NCBI GenBank assembly: GCA_963812945.1
Contig: CAWEXD010000008.1
Coordinates: forward strand, 3,410,001-3,474,000
Direction: 5' to 3'
Origin: DASRDR01 sp963812945 [NCBI: uncultured Candidatus Rokubacteria bacterium]
GTDB taxonomy: Bacteria; Methylomirabilota; Methylomirabilia; Rokubacteriales
DNA length: 64,000 nucleotides
Shown: piece by piece, positions 31,067-40,097 of the stretch
Layout: every line of letters begins with the position of its first letter
Numbering within the stretch: position 1 is the first letter of the stretch
Translations under genes and position numbers: made by a program
Notes under the pieces: model-generated
What the model saw: the letters and a program-made list of their open reading frames with translations, nothing else
The model's database searches: none
What the model was told of the DNA's origin: nothing

Positions 31067-32113
31067 CTAGAACCCCATCGCATCGCGACGGAGCTTGTCG
31101 GCGTGCTCGCGCCCGCGCCGCTCGTGGCCATGGAGATCCACGTAGAGCTGGGGGAGGCTGACGACTCGGAACCCCCCCTTGACGACCGGCGCGTAGAAAA
31201 CGCCCGGGTCGTACGGGGTCAGGAGATAGACCGACCCCTCGCCTTCCACCGGCTGGAGCCCGAGGGCCCGGACCAGCGGCTCCGTGTCCCCGCTCACGTA
31301 GCAGTGCACGGTCGAGCCGCGCGTGTGGGGCCCGATCAGGGAAGCCCCCGCCTGCAGCGTGAACGCGTAGCTCATCCCGAGCTCGGTCGCGTGCCGGGCC
31401 AGCGCCTCCATGACGCGGCGCTTGTCCCCGGGCGGGGAGACGAACGCGTGAAGCCCGTTGATGCGGTAGCTGTACTCGTCCCGCCAGGCGTCGAGCAGAT
31501 CGCCCGGGCGGTCCAAGCGGTAGAGCCCATCCCGGCCCCGCTCGACCCAGTCGAGCTCCTCGAGCCGCTTGATCACATTGTGGGCGTGCCCGAGGCTCAC
31601 CCCCACGGCCCGGCCCAGCTCGTCGAGCCGCCAGGCCCGCTCGCGCTCGACCAGGAGGGCCCGCACGATCCGGGTCGCCCGCGGGGCAAACAGGGCCTTG
31701 AGCGGACGCCGGACCAGCCCGGCGTTCGGCCGCCCCTCCTTCTGGATCAGGACGCTGTCGAAGGCCAGGTAGCAATTACCCGAAAGGTCCAGGTAGCCAC
31801 AGCCGTTTCGGCGGACCAGAGCCGCCGATTCAGGGGTCACGTAGGGGGCGGCGACGATCGGGTAGGCCCCCGGCGCATGCGACCGAAGCTCTCGGAGCCG
31901 GGTAATCGCTTCGCGGAGGTACCGGGGCTCCCCCCGGGAACGGGTCTCGCAGATCAGGGTACTCTGCTCCTGTCCCATGCGGAGCTGGACGAGCAAATCC
32001 ACCGTCTGGTCCCCGACGGTCGCGTCCGAAGACTCCTGCCATTCAGCGACTTGGGGGAACAGCGCGCGGAGCCGCTCTGCGGCTGCCTTCTTGAATTCGT
32101 TGACCCGGACCAT
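31067..32113 (-). CDS. AbiEi-like winged-helix protein with nuclease-like N-terminal domain
   Basis: A 348-residue protein. The N-terminal 130 residues contain VDLLVQLR followed by ICETRSRGEPRYLREAI, reminiscent of PD-(D/E)xK-type or archaeal Holliday-resolvase-like folds. A winged helix follows near residues 145-205 (LVERERAWRLDELGRAVGVSLGHAHNVI). The C-terminal domain resembles those in proteins annotated as AbiEi-type antitoxins. It is probably a DNA-binding autoregulator: a large symmetric inverted repeat ends exactly at its start codon. No AbiEii toxin gene is adjacent. The name is a family-level guess. Confidence 0.6.
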   Translation of the reverse strand: MVRVNEFKKAAAERLRALFPQVAEWQESSDATVGDQTVDLLVQLRMGQEQSTLICETRSRGEPRYLREAITRLRELRSHAPGAYPIVAAPYVTPESAALVRRNGCGYLDLSGNCYLAFDSVLIQKEGRPNAGLVRRPLKALFAPRATRIVRALLVERERAWRLDELGRAVGVSLGHAHNVIKRLEELDWVERGRDGLYRLDRPGDLLDAWRDEYSYRINGLHAFVSPPGDKRRVMEALARHATELGMSYAFTLQAGASLIGPHTRGSTVHCYVSGDTEPLVRALGLQPVEGEGSVYLLTPYDPGVFYAPVVKGGFRVVSLPQLYVDLHGHERRGREHADKLRRDAMGF

Positions 32114-32171
32114 ACTTTCACTTGTCCGACCATTTTCAGCGTGCGCTGAAAGCGTACATTTGGGTGAAAGT
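32114..32171 (-). promoter_or_regulatory. concentric inverted-repeat operator of the AbiEi-like gene
   Basis: Inner palindrome TTTCAGCG-TG-CGCTGAAA (32134-32151) and outer arms ACTTTCAC (32114-32121) / GTGAAAGT (32164-32171) share the same centre at 32142.5. The outer arm touches the start codon, covering the ribosome-binding region. Two nested dyads with a common axis suggest a multimeric repressor site. Confidence 0.6.
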
Positions 32172-32238
32172 CCCTGTCAAGCGGAAACCGCAGGTGGAGT
32201 GTCAGCTGGCGGACGGACGGATCGAGACGGTCAGGAGG

Positions 32239-32622
32239 TCAGCCGATGCCGTCCTCGATCTCGGACAACTGATCGTCGTCCAACCCGAAGTAGTGGCCGA
32301 CCTCGTGCTGAACCGTGTCCCGGACCAGGACTTCCATCTCTTCGATCGTGTCGCAGTCCTCCTGGATGGGGCCCTGGTAGATGGCGATCACGTCCGGCAG
32401 GACGCCCCCGTACTGGAGGTCCCGGCGCGTAAGGTCGGTCCCGCGATAGAGCCCGTAGAGGGTGTCAGGGGGCTCGATGCCCATCTCGTCGAGCGTCTCG
32501 TCGTCGGCCCAGTCCTCGACGACGACGGCGATGTTCTCGAGACGGGCGCGGAATCGCCGGGGGAGCTTCCGGAGCGCGCGCTCCACGAGCCGCTCGAACT
32601 CCTGGCGGCTGATCTCGACCAT
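32239..32622 (-). CDS. zincin-like metallopeptidase (DUF1025-type)
   Basis: A 127-residue small metallopeptidase-like protein. The C-terminal TVQHEVGHYFGLDDDQL carries the HExxHxxGxxD zinc motif. PDTLYGLYRG, VLPDVIAIYQGPI and the acidic N-terminal EDWADDE are family features. The physiological substrate is unknown. The ATG at 32622 begins 39 bases after the Rel stop, so it is probably transcribed with rel. Confidence 0.88.
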   Translation of the reverse strand: MVEISRQEFERLVERALRKLPRRFRARLENIAVVVEDWADDETLDEMGIEPPDTLYGLYRGTDLTRRDLQYGGVLPDVIAIYQGPIQEDCDTIEEMEVLVRDTVQHEVGHYFGLDDDQLSEIEDGIG

Positions 32623-32661
32623 GGTGCGGACGGGATTGGGGGGCCGGGCTGGCGCCCTCGC

Positions 32662-34797
32662 CTACAGCCCGCGGACCCGCTCGACGCCGATGACGTCCTT
32701 CACCGCGGCGATCGCGCCCATGACCCCCTGGAGCTGGGTGAGGTCCTTGACCTCCACGGTGAAGTGGTTCAGCCCCTTGCGGTCCTCGGTGACGTTCACC
32801 TCGGCCTTGACGATGTTGGCCTGGCGCGAGGAGATGGCGGTGGAGATCTCGGCGAGGAGCCCCGGCCGGTCGCGCCCGATGTGCACGGCGATCTTCACCG
32901 GAAGCGCCTGTTGATCGGCGACCGCCCACTCCACGCTCACCGTCCGCGCGGTGTCGATGGCGCCCGCGGCCAGGTTCGGGCAGTCGCCCGCGTGCACGGT
33001 GATCCCCCGCCCCCGGGTGATGAACCCGACGATCGCGTCGCCCGGCACGGGACCACAGCACTTCGCGAACCGCACGAGCACGTCGTCGACGCCCTTCACC
33101 GTCACGCCGCCCGAGTCCGTCCGCTGGCGGACGGGCTTCGCGTCCGGCCGGGGCTCCGCGACCGCGTCGGCTGGGACGAAGCGCGCCACGATGGTGGACG
33201 AGGCCAGCCTCCCGTACCCGAGCCCGGCGAGGAGATCGTCGACCGTCGTGTAGCCGTGCTCGACGGCGAGCTTGCGGAGCTCCTCCGACTCCAGGATGGT
33301 GGCGAGCGCCACGCGGTACTTCTTGGCCTCGCGATCCAAGAGCTCCCGGCCGATCGAGACCGAGCGGCCCCGCTCCTCGGTCCGGAGCCACTGCTTGACC
33401 TTCGAGCGCGCCCGGGTCGACTTGACGGTCTTGAGCCAGTCGCGGGACGGCTTCTGCGTGGGCGACGTGACGACCTCGACGATGTCACCCTGCCGGAGCA
33501 CGTGGCGCAGGGGGACGAGCTTCCCGTTGACCCGGGCGCCCGCGCAGCGGTTGCCGACCTCGGTGTGAATCGCGTACGCGAAGTCGATCGGGGTCGAGCC
33601 CTCGGGCAGCGCCTTGACGTCGCCCTTCGGCGTGAAGACGTAGACCTCGTCCGGGAACAGGTCGACCTTGACGGTCTCCATGAACTCCCGCGGGTCCTTC
33701 ATCTCCTTCTGCCACTCGAGGAGCTGCCGGAGCCACACGAAGGCCTCGTCGAGCCCCGAGCGGTCCTTCTTCTCCTTGTAGAGCCAGTGGGCGGCGATGC
33801 CCTCCTCGGCGATTCGGTGCATGTCGTGGGTGCGGATCTGGATCTCCACGGGATCGCCCTTCGGCCCGATCACCGTGGTGTGGAGGGACTGGTACATGTT
33901 CGACTTCGGGATGGCGATGAAGTCCTTGAACCGGCCGGGCACCGGCTTCCAGAGCGAGTGGACGATGCCGAGCGCGCCATAGCATTCCCGGACCGTGGAG
34001 GCGAGCATGCGGACGGCCGTGAGGTCGTAGATCTCGTCGAAGTCCCGGCCGCCCTGCATCTTCTTGTAGATCGAGTAGAAGTGCTTCGGGCGGCCCGTGA
34101 TCTGGGCCGGGATCCCGACCTCGGCCAGCTTCTTCGAGAGGATCGCGATGACCTGGTTGATCTCCGCCTCGCGCTCGAGACGGCGCTTGGCCACCCGCCG
34201 CTGGAGGTCGTCGTACACCTCGGGCTGGAGGGCCTTGAGCGCCAGGTCCTCCAGCTCGCCCTTCACCTTCGCCATCCCGAGCCGGTGGGCCAGCGGCGCG
34301 TAGATGTCCAGCGTCTCCTGGCCGATGCCGCGCTGCTTCTCGGGTGACAGGTAGTGGAGGGTGCGCATGTTGTGGAGGCGGTCGGCCAGCTTGATCATCA
34401 GGACCCGGATGTCCCGGGCCATGGCGACCAGCATCTTGCGGAAGTTCTCCGCCTGCCGCTCCTCGCGACTCCCGAAGGCGAGCTTGCCGATCTTGGTGAC
34501 GCCGTCGACCAGCTCGGCGATGTCGTCCCCGAAGCGCTCGACCAGGACGGTCTTGCTGGTCGCGGTGTCTTCCAGGACGTCGTGGAGGAGCCCGGCCGCC
34601 ACGGTGGTGGCGTCCATCCTGAACTCGACGAGGAGCCCGGCGACCGCGAGGGGGTGGACGTGGTAGGGCTCGCCCGAGACCCGGCGCTGGCCCCGGTGCA
34701 CCTCCTCGGTGAACTCGTAGGCCCGCCGGACGACGTCGACGTCCCCCCCCGCCTGGTAGCGGGGGATCTCCGTGAGGAGGTCGCTCAAAGTCCGCAT
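32662..34797 (-). CDS. rel: bifunctional (p)ppGpp synthetase/hydrolase
   Basis: A 711-residue Rel/SpoT protein that makes and degrades the alarmone (p)ppGpp. The N-terminal HD hydrolase has HPLAVAGLL and GLLHDVLEDT intact. The synthetase domain has RFKDFIAIPKSNMYQSLHT and VEIQIRTHDMHRIAEEGIAAHW. TGS (VYVFTPKGDVKALPEGSTPIDFAYAIH), helical and ACT (QANIVKAEVNV) domains complete the long form. Both activities are expected. ATG 34797 is chosen over 34845 because the family starts shortly before the HD domain. It lies downstream of secF by about 100 bases on the same strand. Confidence 0.96.
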   Translation of the reverse strand: MRTLSDLLTEIPRYQAGGDVDVVRRAYEFTEEVHRGQRRVSGEPYHVHPLAVAGLLVEFRMDATTVAAGLLHDVLEDTATSKTVLVERFGDDIAELVDGVTKIGKLAFGSREERQAENFRKMLVAMARDIRVLMIKLADRLHNMRTLHYLSPEKQRGIGQETLDIYAPLAHRLGMAKVKGELEDLALKALQPEVYDDLQRRVAKRRLEREAEINQVIAILSKKLAEVGIPAQITGRPKHFYSIYKKMQGGRDFDEIYDLTAVRMLASTVRECYGALGIVHSLWKPVPGRFKDFIAIPKSNMYQSLHTTVIGPKGDPVEIQIRTHDMHRIAEEGIAAHWLYKEKKDRSGLDEAFVWLRQLLEWQKEMKDPREFMETVKVDLFPDEVYVFTPKGDVKALPEGSTPIDFAYAIHTEVGNRCAGARVNGKLVPLRHVLRQGDIVEVVTSPTQKPSRDWLKTVKSTRARSKVKQWLRTEERGRSVSIGRELLDREAKKYRVALATILESEELRKLAVEHGYTTVDDLLAGLGYGRLASSTIVARFVPADAVAEPRPDAKPVRQRTDSGGVTVKGVDDVLVRFAKCCGPVPGDAIVGFITRGRGITVHAGDCPNLAAGAIDTARTVSVEWAVADQQALPVKIAVHIGRDRPGLLAEISTAISSRQANIVKAEVNVTEDRKGLNHFTVEVKDLTQLQGVMGAIAAVKDVIGVERVRGL

Positions 34798-34896
34798 CCG
34801 CGCGCGCCTTTTTCCTCGTCCCGGGGGTACCCGGCGGGGCGCCATGCGCCCCCGGCCCGGGAAGCGGCCCGACCGGCTACCGGGTGACCTACTAGA

Positions 34897-35844
34897 TTAC
34901 TGCCCGGCGCCCGCCTTCACCACGGCCTTTTTGACACCCCGCTGGCGCGGCTGGCTCCAGGTTTCCCAGTCCAGGATGATCGGGGCGGCCACGAAGATCG
35001 TGGAGTAGGTCCCCGTCACGACCCCGACCAGGAGCGTGAACGCGAAGTCCCGGAGCACCTCACCGCCGAAGACGAAGAGCACGGCCACCACGAGGAAGAC
35101 GGTCAAGGACGTCAGGATCGTCCGGGAGAGGGTCTGATTGATGGCGGCGTTGATCACGTCGGCGAGAGACTCGCCCTTCCGCAGCCCGCGCCCGCGATTC
35201 TCGCGGATCCGATCGAAGGTCACGATCGTGTCGTTGATGGAGAAGCCGACGATCGTGAGCAGGGCCGCCAGCACCGGCAGGGACATCTCGCGGTGCGTCA
35301 GCGACAGCGCGCCGAGCGAGATCACCACGTCGTGCATGAGTGCCAGGATGGCCGCCACGCCGCCCTTGAAGTCGAAGCGGAAGGCCGTGTAGATGAGGAT
35401 GCCGACCATGCCCCAGAGCACGGCCTGGACGGCGTCCCACTGCAGGTCCCGTCCGACCTGCGGTCCGACGAACTCGAGCCGCCGCACCTCGAAGCCCGGG
35501 AGGCCCGCCTGCCGGAGACCGGCGTCGACCCGCTTGGAGATCTCCTCGAGCGTCTCGCTGCCCACCGGGACGCGGATCAGGTACTCCTGGGCGTCGCCGA
35601 ACTCCTGGATGACGCTCTCGCCCGCCTGCACGCGCGCCAGGGCGCCCCGGACCGCGTCGACGGACACGGCGCGCTCGAAGCGGATCTGGACCAGCGTGCC
35701 GCCGGAGAAGTCGATGCCGTACCGGAGCCCCCCGCTGTACGCGATGTGGGCCAGGCTGATGAGGATCGCGACCGCCGAGATGAGGTACGCCCAGCGGCGC
35801 CAGCGGACGAAGTCGTAGTGGGTATTGACGAAGATCTGGAGCAT
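34897..35844 (-). CDS. secF: protein translocase subunit SecF
   Basis: A 315-residue inner-membrane SecF, partner of SecD in proton-driven late steps of Sec export. TM1 is at about residues 18-35. The GIDFSGGTLVQIRFE periplasmic motif and GFSINDTIVTFDRIRENR in TM4/5 are diagnostic; six TM segments are expected. It lies 22 bases after secD in the yajC-secD-secF run. Confidence 0.97.
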   Translation of the reverse strand: MLQIFVNTHYDFVRWRRWAYLISAVAILISLAHIAYSGGLRYGIDFSGGTLVQIRFERAVSVDAVRGALARVQAGESVIQEFGDAQEYLIRVPVGSETLEEISKRVDAGLRQAGLPGFEVRRLEFVGPQVGRDLQWDAVQAVLWGMVGILIYTAFRFDFKGGVAAILALMHDVVISLGALSLTHREMSLPVLAALLTIVGFSINDTIVTFDRIRENRGRGLRKGESLADVINAAINQTLSRTILTSLTVFLVVAVLFVFGGEVLRDFAFTLLVGVVTGTYSTIFVAAPIILDWETWSQPRQRGVKKAVVKAGAGQ

Positions 35845-35866
35845 GGCTCTCCCGCCCCGGCGGTCC

Positions 35867-37435
35867 TCAGATCGAGAGGGTCTGTAGCCGCCGGCGGCCC
35901 ATGTAGATCAGGTCGAACACGACGCGAGTGAAGAACACGGCGGTGAAGAGGCTCGCGACGATGCCGATCATCAGCGAGACGGCGAACCCCTTCACGGGCC
36001 CGGTACCGAACTGGTAGAGGATCGCGCCGGACACGACGACGGTGACGTGGGTATCGATGACCGTCGTGAACGCCCGGCGGAATCCGGCGTCGATGGCCGC
36101 CCGGACGGTCTTCCCGAGGCGGAACTCCTCCCGGATGCGCTCGAAGATGAGGATGTTCGTGTCCACCGCCATGCCGATCGTCAGCACGATGCCGGCGATG
36201 CCGGGCAAGGTCAGCGTCGCCTGGAACCAGGCCATAGCCGCCAGGAGGATGAGGAGGTTCAGCATGAGGGCGATGTCCGCGATGACGCCGGACAGCCGGT
36301 AGTAGAACACCATGAACAGGAACACGGCGGCCGCCCCGGCGGCGGTCGAGATCACGCCCTTGCGGATGGAGTCCGCGCCGAGCGAGGGCCCGACCGTCCG
36401 CTCCTCCAGGATTTGCACGGGCGCCTGGAGCGCCCCCGTCCGCAGGACGATCGCGAGGTCACTGGCCTCCTCGAAGGTGAAGCCGCCCGAGATCTGGGCC
36501 TGTCCGGAGGGGATGCGCTCGCGGATCACGGGCGCGGAGTGCACGTTGCCGTCCAGGATGATCGCCAGGTGCTTGCCGACGCTCTTCTCGGTCACTTCCC
36601 CGAAGACGCGGGCGCCGACGCTGTCGAACGTCACGGAGACGTAGGGCTCGCCCACGTCGGAGACGGAGACCTTCGCGTCGGAGATGAGGTCTCCGGTTAG
36701 AAGGGTCTCCTTCTTGACCACGTAGGGCACCTTGGTCTCCGTCTTCGTCGTGGGGTCCACGCGCCGCCCGTAGAGGAGCTCGTCGCCGGGCGGCGGCCCC
36801 TGCTGGACGGCGCGGCTCACCTCCGCCTGGTCGTCGAGCAGCTTGAACGTCAGCACGGCGGTCTTCCCGATGAGCGCCTTGGCACGGGCCGGATCCTGCA
36901 CCCCGGGGAGCTGGACCAGGATGCGGTTCTCGCCCTGCTTCTGGATCGTCGGCTCCGCCACGCCGAACTGGTCCACGCGGTTCCGGATGACCTTGAGCCC
37001 CTGGTCCACGAAGGATGCCCGGCGCTCCGCGAGGACCCGCTCCTTCAACCCGAGCTCGATCCGTCCCGCCGCCGCATCCTGCGACAGCGTGTCGAACTCG
37101 ACGAACTCCGCCAGGGCACGCTGGGCGTCCGGGAACGCCTGGGGCGAGGTGAGCTGGACCGCGAGCGCGGGGCGCCCCGGCAGCCGGCTGACCTGGCCGC
37201 CGATCCCCTTCTTCTGGAGCGCGGCGCGCAGGTCGCCGGCCATGCGGTCGAGCACGTTCTCGACCCCCTTCTCGAGGTCCACCCCGAGGACCATGTGGAT
37301 GCCGCCCTGCAGGTCCAGACCGAGGTTGATCGGCTGGCGGGGCTGGCCGCGCCAGTCGCGGGGGGACACCAGGACCACGGAGGCCGCGATGACGGCCAGC
37401 ACCACGGCGATGCGGAGCCAGAGATAGCGCGGCAT
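35867..37435 (-). CDS. secD: protein translocase subunit SecD
   Basis: A 522-residue SecD. N-terminal TM, GLDLQGGIHMVLGVD, the large periplasmic P1 domain, and the conserved TM region with GMAVDTNILIFERIREE. It works with SecF and YajC at SecYEG. GAGGAG lies 5-6 bases upstream of the ATG. It begins 9 bases after the yajC stop. Confidence 0.97.
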   Translation of the reverse strand: MPRYLWLRIAVVLAVIAASVVLVSPRDWRGQPRQPINLGLDLQGGIHMVLGVDLEKGVENVLDRMAGDLRAALQKKGIGGQVSRLPGRPALAVQLTSPQAFPDAQRALAEFVEFDTLSQDAAAGRIELGLKERVLAERRASFVDQGLKVIRNRVDQFGVAEPTIQKQGENRILVQLPGVQDPARAKALIGKTAVLTFKLLDDQAEVSRAVQQGPPPGDELLYGRRVDPTTKTETKVPYVVKKETLLTGDLISDAKVSVSDVGEPYVSVTFDSVGARVFGEVTEKSVGKHLAIILDGNVHSAPVIRERIPSGQAQISGGFTFEEASDLAIVLRTGALQAPVQILEERTVGPSLGADSIRKGVISTAAGAAAVFLFMVFYYRLSGVIADIALMLNLLILLAAMAWFQATLTLPGIAGIVLTIGMAVDTNILIFERIREEFRLGKTVRAAIDAGFRRAFTTVIDTHVTVVVSGAILYQFGTGPVKGFAVSLMIGIVASLFTAVFFTRVVFDLIYMGRRRLQTLSI

Positions 37436-37444
37436 GGTGGCTCC

Positions 37445-37783
37445 TCAGGCCGAGTCCGCGTCGGCCTTGGGGTCGGACTCGAGCCCCGTGACCGAGCTCC
37501 TGAGACATTCCACGCGGACGGAGTCGCCGAGCTTCAAGGTCACTTTCCGGTCCGTGACGCCGACGATCGTGCCGATGAGCCCACCGGCCGCCACGACCCG
37601 GTCACCCTTCTTCAGGGCCCGGAGCATCTCCTCCCGCCGCCGGCGCTCCCGCTGCTGGGGCCGGATCACGAGGAAGAAGAAGATGCCGAGCACCAGGGCG
37701 ATCGGCACCAGCTGGATCATCATGGACGCAGCGCCCCCGCTCGACTGCGGCGTCGGCCCCATGGCATAGGCGAGATCGATCAC
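37445..37783 (-). CDS. yajC: preprotein translocase accessory subunit YajC
   Basis: A 112-residue YajC: a single TM helix (IQLVPIALVLGIFFFLVI) followed by RPQQRERRRREEML and the conserved LKKGDRVVAAGGLIGTIVGV domain. The GTG start overlaps the tgt TGA (GTGA) and has AGGAGG upstream, giving translational coupling in tgt-yajC-secD-secF. Confidence 0.96.
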   Translation of the reverse strand: MIDLAYAMGPTPQSSGGAASMMIQLVPIALVLGIFFFLVIRPQQRERRRREEMLRALKKGDRVVAAGGLIGTIVGVTDRKVTLKLGDSVRVECLRSSVTGLESDPKADADSA

Positions 37784-39027
37784 GATGCCTCCTCTTGGCC
37801 GGGCGGCTCTGCGCCCGGCGCGGTCACCGGCTCGGCGTCGTCCGAGCCATGAGCTTGGAGCACGGCACGCCGGAGCGCGGCGAAGGTGCCACCCGCGATG
37901 GCGGCCCGCACGTCGGCCATCAAGCCGAGATAGTAAGTCAGGTTGTGGAGCGTGAGGAGCCGGTACACGGTGAGCTCCCGCGCCAGGAACAGATGCCGAA
38001 GGTAGGCGCGCGAGAAGCGCCGGCAAGTGTAGCAGGGGCACGACGGGTCGAGGGGCTCCGCGGACCGCGCGTGGGCCGCGTTGCGGATGGTGACCAGGCC
38101 CTGCCGGGTGAACGCCTGGCCGGTGCGGGCGTGCCGCGTCGGCAGCACGCAGTCGAACATGTCCACCCCGACCGCCACCGCGTCCACCAGGTCGCCGGGA
38201 CGGCCCACCCCCATCAGGTATCGCGGGCGGTCGGCCGGGAGGGCGCCGGCCGTGAGCGCGACCAGATCCCGCATGAGTCCCCGGGGCTCACCGACCGCGA
38301 ATCCGCCGAGGGCGTGGCCGTCCCACGCGAGTGCACAGGTCTCCTCCGCCGCCGCCCGCCGGAGGTCTCCGTACATCCCGCCCTGCACGATGCCGAAGCA
38401 GGCCTGGCCGGACCGGCGGCCGGCCACGTGCGCCGCGTGGGACCGCCGGGCCCAGCGGAGCGTGCGCTGGAGCGAGGCCTCGGCCGCCTCCCGCGGCGCC
38501 GGGTGCGGCAGGCACTCGTCGAGCGGATGCAGGACGTCGACCCCGAGGGCCTGCTGCACCTCGACGACCAGCTCGGGGGTGAGCAGGTGCTCGGCGCCGC
38601 CGTCGAGGTGCGAGCGGAAGCGAACGCCCTCCTCCCGGATCGTCCGCAGCGCGGCGAGGCTCCACACCTGGTACCCGCCCGAGTCCGTGAGGATGGGCCC
38701 ATCCCACCCCATGAAGCGATGGAGTCCGCCCAGCTCGGCGATCAGCGTGTGTCCCGGGCGCAGGAAGAGGTGGTACGTGTTGGCGAGGACGATCTCGACC
38801 CCGATCTCCCGGAGGTCGGCCGGGGTCAGGCTCTTCACGGTGCCCAGTGTCCCCACCGGCATGAAGGCCGGCGTCTCGACGACACCGTGAGCCGTGTGGA
38901 GCCGCCCCCGGCGAGCCTCGCCATCCCGCGCCAAAAGCTCAAACCTCGGGGTCAGGCCCTGATTTTGACTCCCAGGCACTCCGCCGCCGTCACGCGGAGG
39001 CCGGGCGTCGTCCGTTGTCAAACTCAA
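37780..39027 (-). CDS. tgt: queuine tRNA-ribosyltransferase
   Basis: A Tgt that exchanges guanine for preQ1 at tRNA position 34. TPAFMPVGTLGTVK, LTDSGGYQVWSL with the first catalytic Asp, GVDMFDCVLPTRHAR with the nucleophile, and the zinc site CPCYTC...H are all present. The N-terminus is odd: the first 27 residues come largely from a REP-like repeat. The likely start is a TTG at 39027 that overlaps the queA stop (TTGA); GTG 38979, also inside the repeat, is an alternative. Usual Tgt begins near residue 28 (PRFELLARDG). Confidence 0.94.
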   Translation of the reverse strand: MSLTTDDARPPRDGGGVPGSQNQGLTPRFELLARDGEARRGRLHTAHGVVETPAFMPVGTLGTVKSLTPADLREIGVEIVLANTYHLFLRPGHTLIAELGGLHRFMGWDGPILTDSGGYQVWSLAALRTIREEGVRFRSHLDGGAEHLLTPELVVEVQQALGVDVLHPLDECLPHPAPREAAEASLQRTLRWARRSHAAHVAGRRSGQACFGIVQGGMYGDLRRAAAEETCALAWDGHALGGFAVGEPRGLMRDLVALTAGALPADRPRYLMGVGRPGDLVDAVAVGVDMFDCVLPTRHARTGQAFTRQGLVTIRNAAHARSAEPLDPSCPCYTCRRFSRAYLRHLFLARELTVYRLLTLHNLTYYLGLMADVRAAIAGGTFAALRRAVLQAHGSDDAEPVTAPGAEPPGQEEAS

Positions 39028-39038
39028 GGCCTGACCCC
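38948..39038. repeat. REP-like inverted repeat element 2 across the queA-tgt junction
   Basis: 22-base arms beginning GGGGTCAGGCC (38948-38969) and complement (39017-39038) with two mismatches, enclosing an inner hairpin CTCCGC/GCGGAG. Same GGGGTCAG family as 25867-25947. It encodes the last residues of QueA, the overlapping TTGA stop/start and the first residues of Tgt, so both proteins have been altered by its insertion. Confidence 0.85.
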
Positions 39039-40097
39039 GTTTTGGATCAGCATGGCGTCGCCGTAGCTGTAGAAGCGGTAGCCGGCGGCGACGGCATGCG
39101 CGTACGCGCGGAGCACCCGCTCGCGGCCGGCGAAGGCCGACACCAGGAGGAGCAGCGACGAGCGCGGCAGGTGGAAGTTCGTGAGCAAGGCGTCGACGGC
39201 CCGGAACCGGTGGCCGGGCACGATCGTGAGATCGGTCCAGCCGGTGCCCGGGGCCAGGCTGCCATCGGGACGCGCCACGGCTTCGAGCGCGCGGACGGTC
39301 GTCGTCCCCACCGCCACCACGCGGCGCCCCTCGCGCCGCCCCCGCGTGAGGGCCGCCGCGGCCGCCTCGGTCACCTCGAAGCGCTCCGGTTCCATCCGGT
39401 GCTCGGCAACCCGCTCGGCCCGGACCGGCCGGAACGTCCCGGGGCCCACGTGGAGCGTGACGCGCCAGAGCTCGACCCCCCGCGCCTCCAGCGCGGCGAG
39501 GAGCTCGGGGGTGAAGTGCAGGCCCGCTGTCGGCGCGGCGACCGCGCCGGGGCGGGCGGCGTAGACGGTCTGGTAGCGCGCCCAGTCCTCGCCGCCGGGC
39601 TTCCGGTACCGTCGGATGTAGGGCGGCAGCGGAGGGAGCCCGTGCGCCTCGAGGAGGGCGTCGACCGGAACCGGCGCATCGAGTCGGATCCGGGCCCGCC
39701 CCAACGGCTCCCGGGCGGTGACGGTCGCGTGCGCGGCCCCGTCCGCCAGGGCGATCGTGGTCCCGACCGGACAGCGGCGGGCCGGGCGCAGGAGCGCCGC
39801 CCAGTCGTCACCAACCGGGTGGAGCAGGAGGACCTCGGCGTCCCGCTCGGTCCCGGCAATGCGCCCGAACAGGCGCGCCGGCACGACACGCGTGTCGTTC
39901 ACGACGAGACAGTCCCCCGCCCGGAGGCAGCCGCCCAGGTCAGCGACCCGCGTGTCCCGGAGCTCGTCGGACAGCCCGTCCAGGACGAGGAGGCGCGCCG
40001 AGTCACGGGGCTCGGCCGGCTCCTGCGCGATGCGGTCCGGCGGCAGCGCGTAGTCGAACTGCGCGAGGTCCGAGACGGTCGCGGACGCGCTAGCCAA
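39024..40097 (-). CDS. queA: S-adenosylmethionine:tRNA ribosyltransferase-isomerase
   Basis: A 357-residue QueA that converts preQ1-tRNA to epoxyqueuosine-tRNA. Motifs FDYALPPDRIAQEPAEPRDSARLL, VVNDTRVVPARLFG, PTAGLHFTPELL, HVGPGTFRPV, VGTTTVRALE and LLTNFHLPRSSLLLLV are diagnostic. The TTG start overlaps the csaA stop by 8 bases. The C-terminal QNGVRP is encoded within a REP-like element, replacing the normal tail. Works with Tgt encoded directly downstream. Confidence 0.96.
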   Translation of the reverse strand: MASASATVSDLAQFDYALPPDRIAQEPAEPRDSARLLVLDGLSDELRDTRVADLGGCLRAGDCLVVNDTRVVPARLFGRIAGTERDAEVLLLHPVGDDWAALLRPARRCPVGTTIALADGAAHATVTAREPLGRARIRLDAPVPVDALLEAHGLPPLPPYIRRYRKPGGEDWARYQTVYAARPGAVAAPTAGLHFTPELLAALEARGVELWRVTLHVGPGTFRPVRAERVAEHRMEPERFEVTEAAAAALTRGRREGRRVVAVGTTTVRALEAVARPDGSLAPGTGWTDLTIVPGHRFRAVDALLTNFHLPRSSLLLLVSAFAGRERVLRAYAHAVAAGYRFYSYGDAMLIQNGVRP

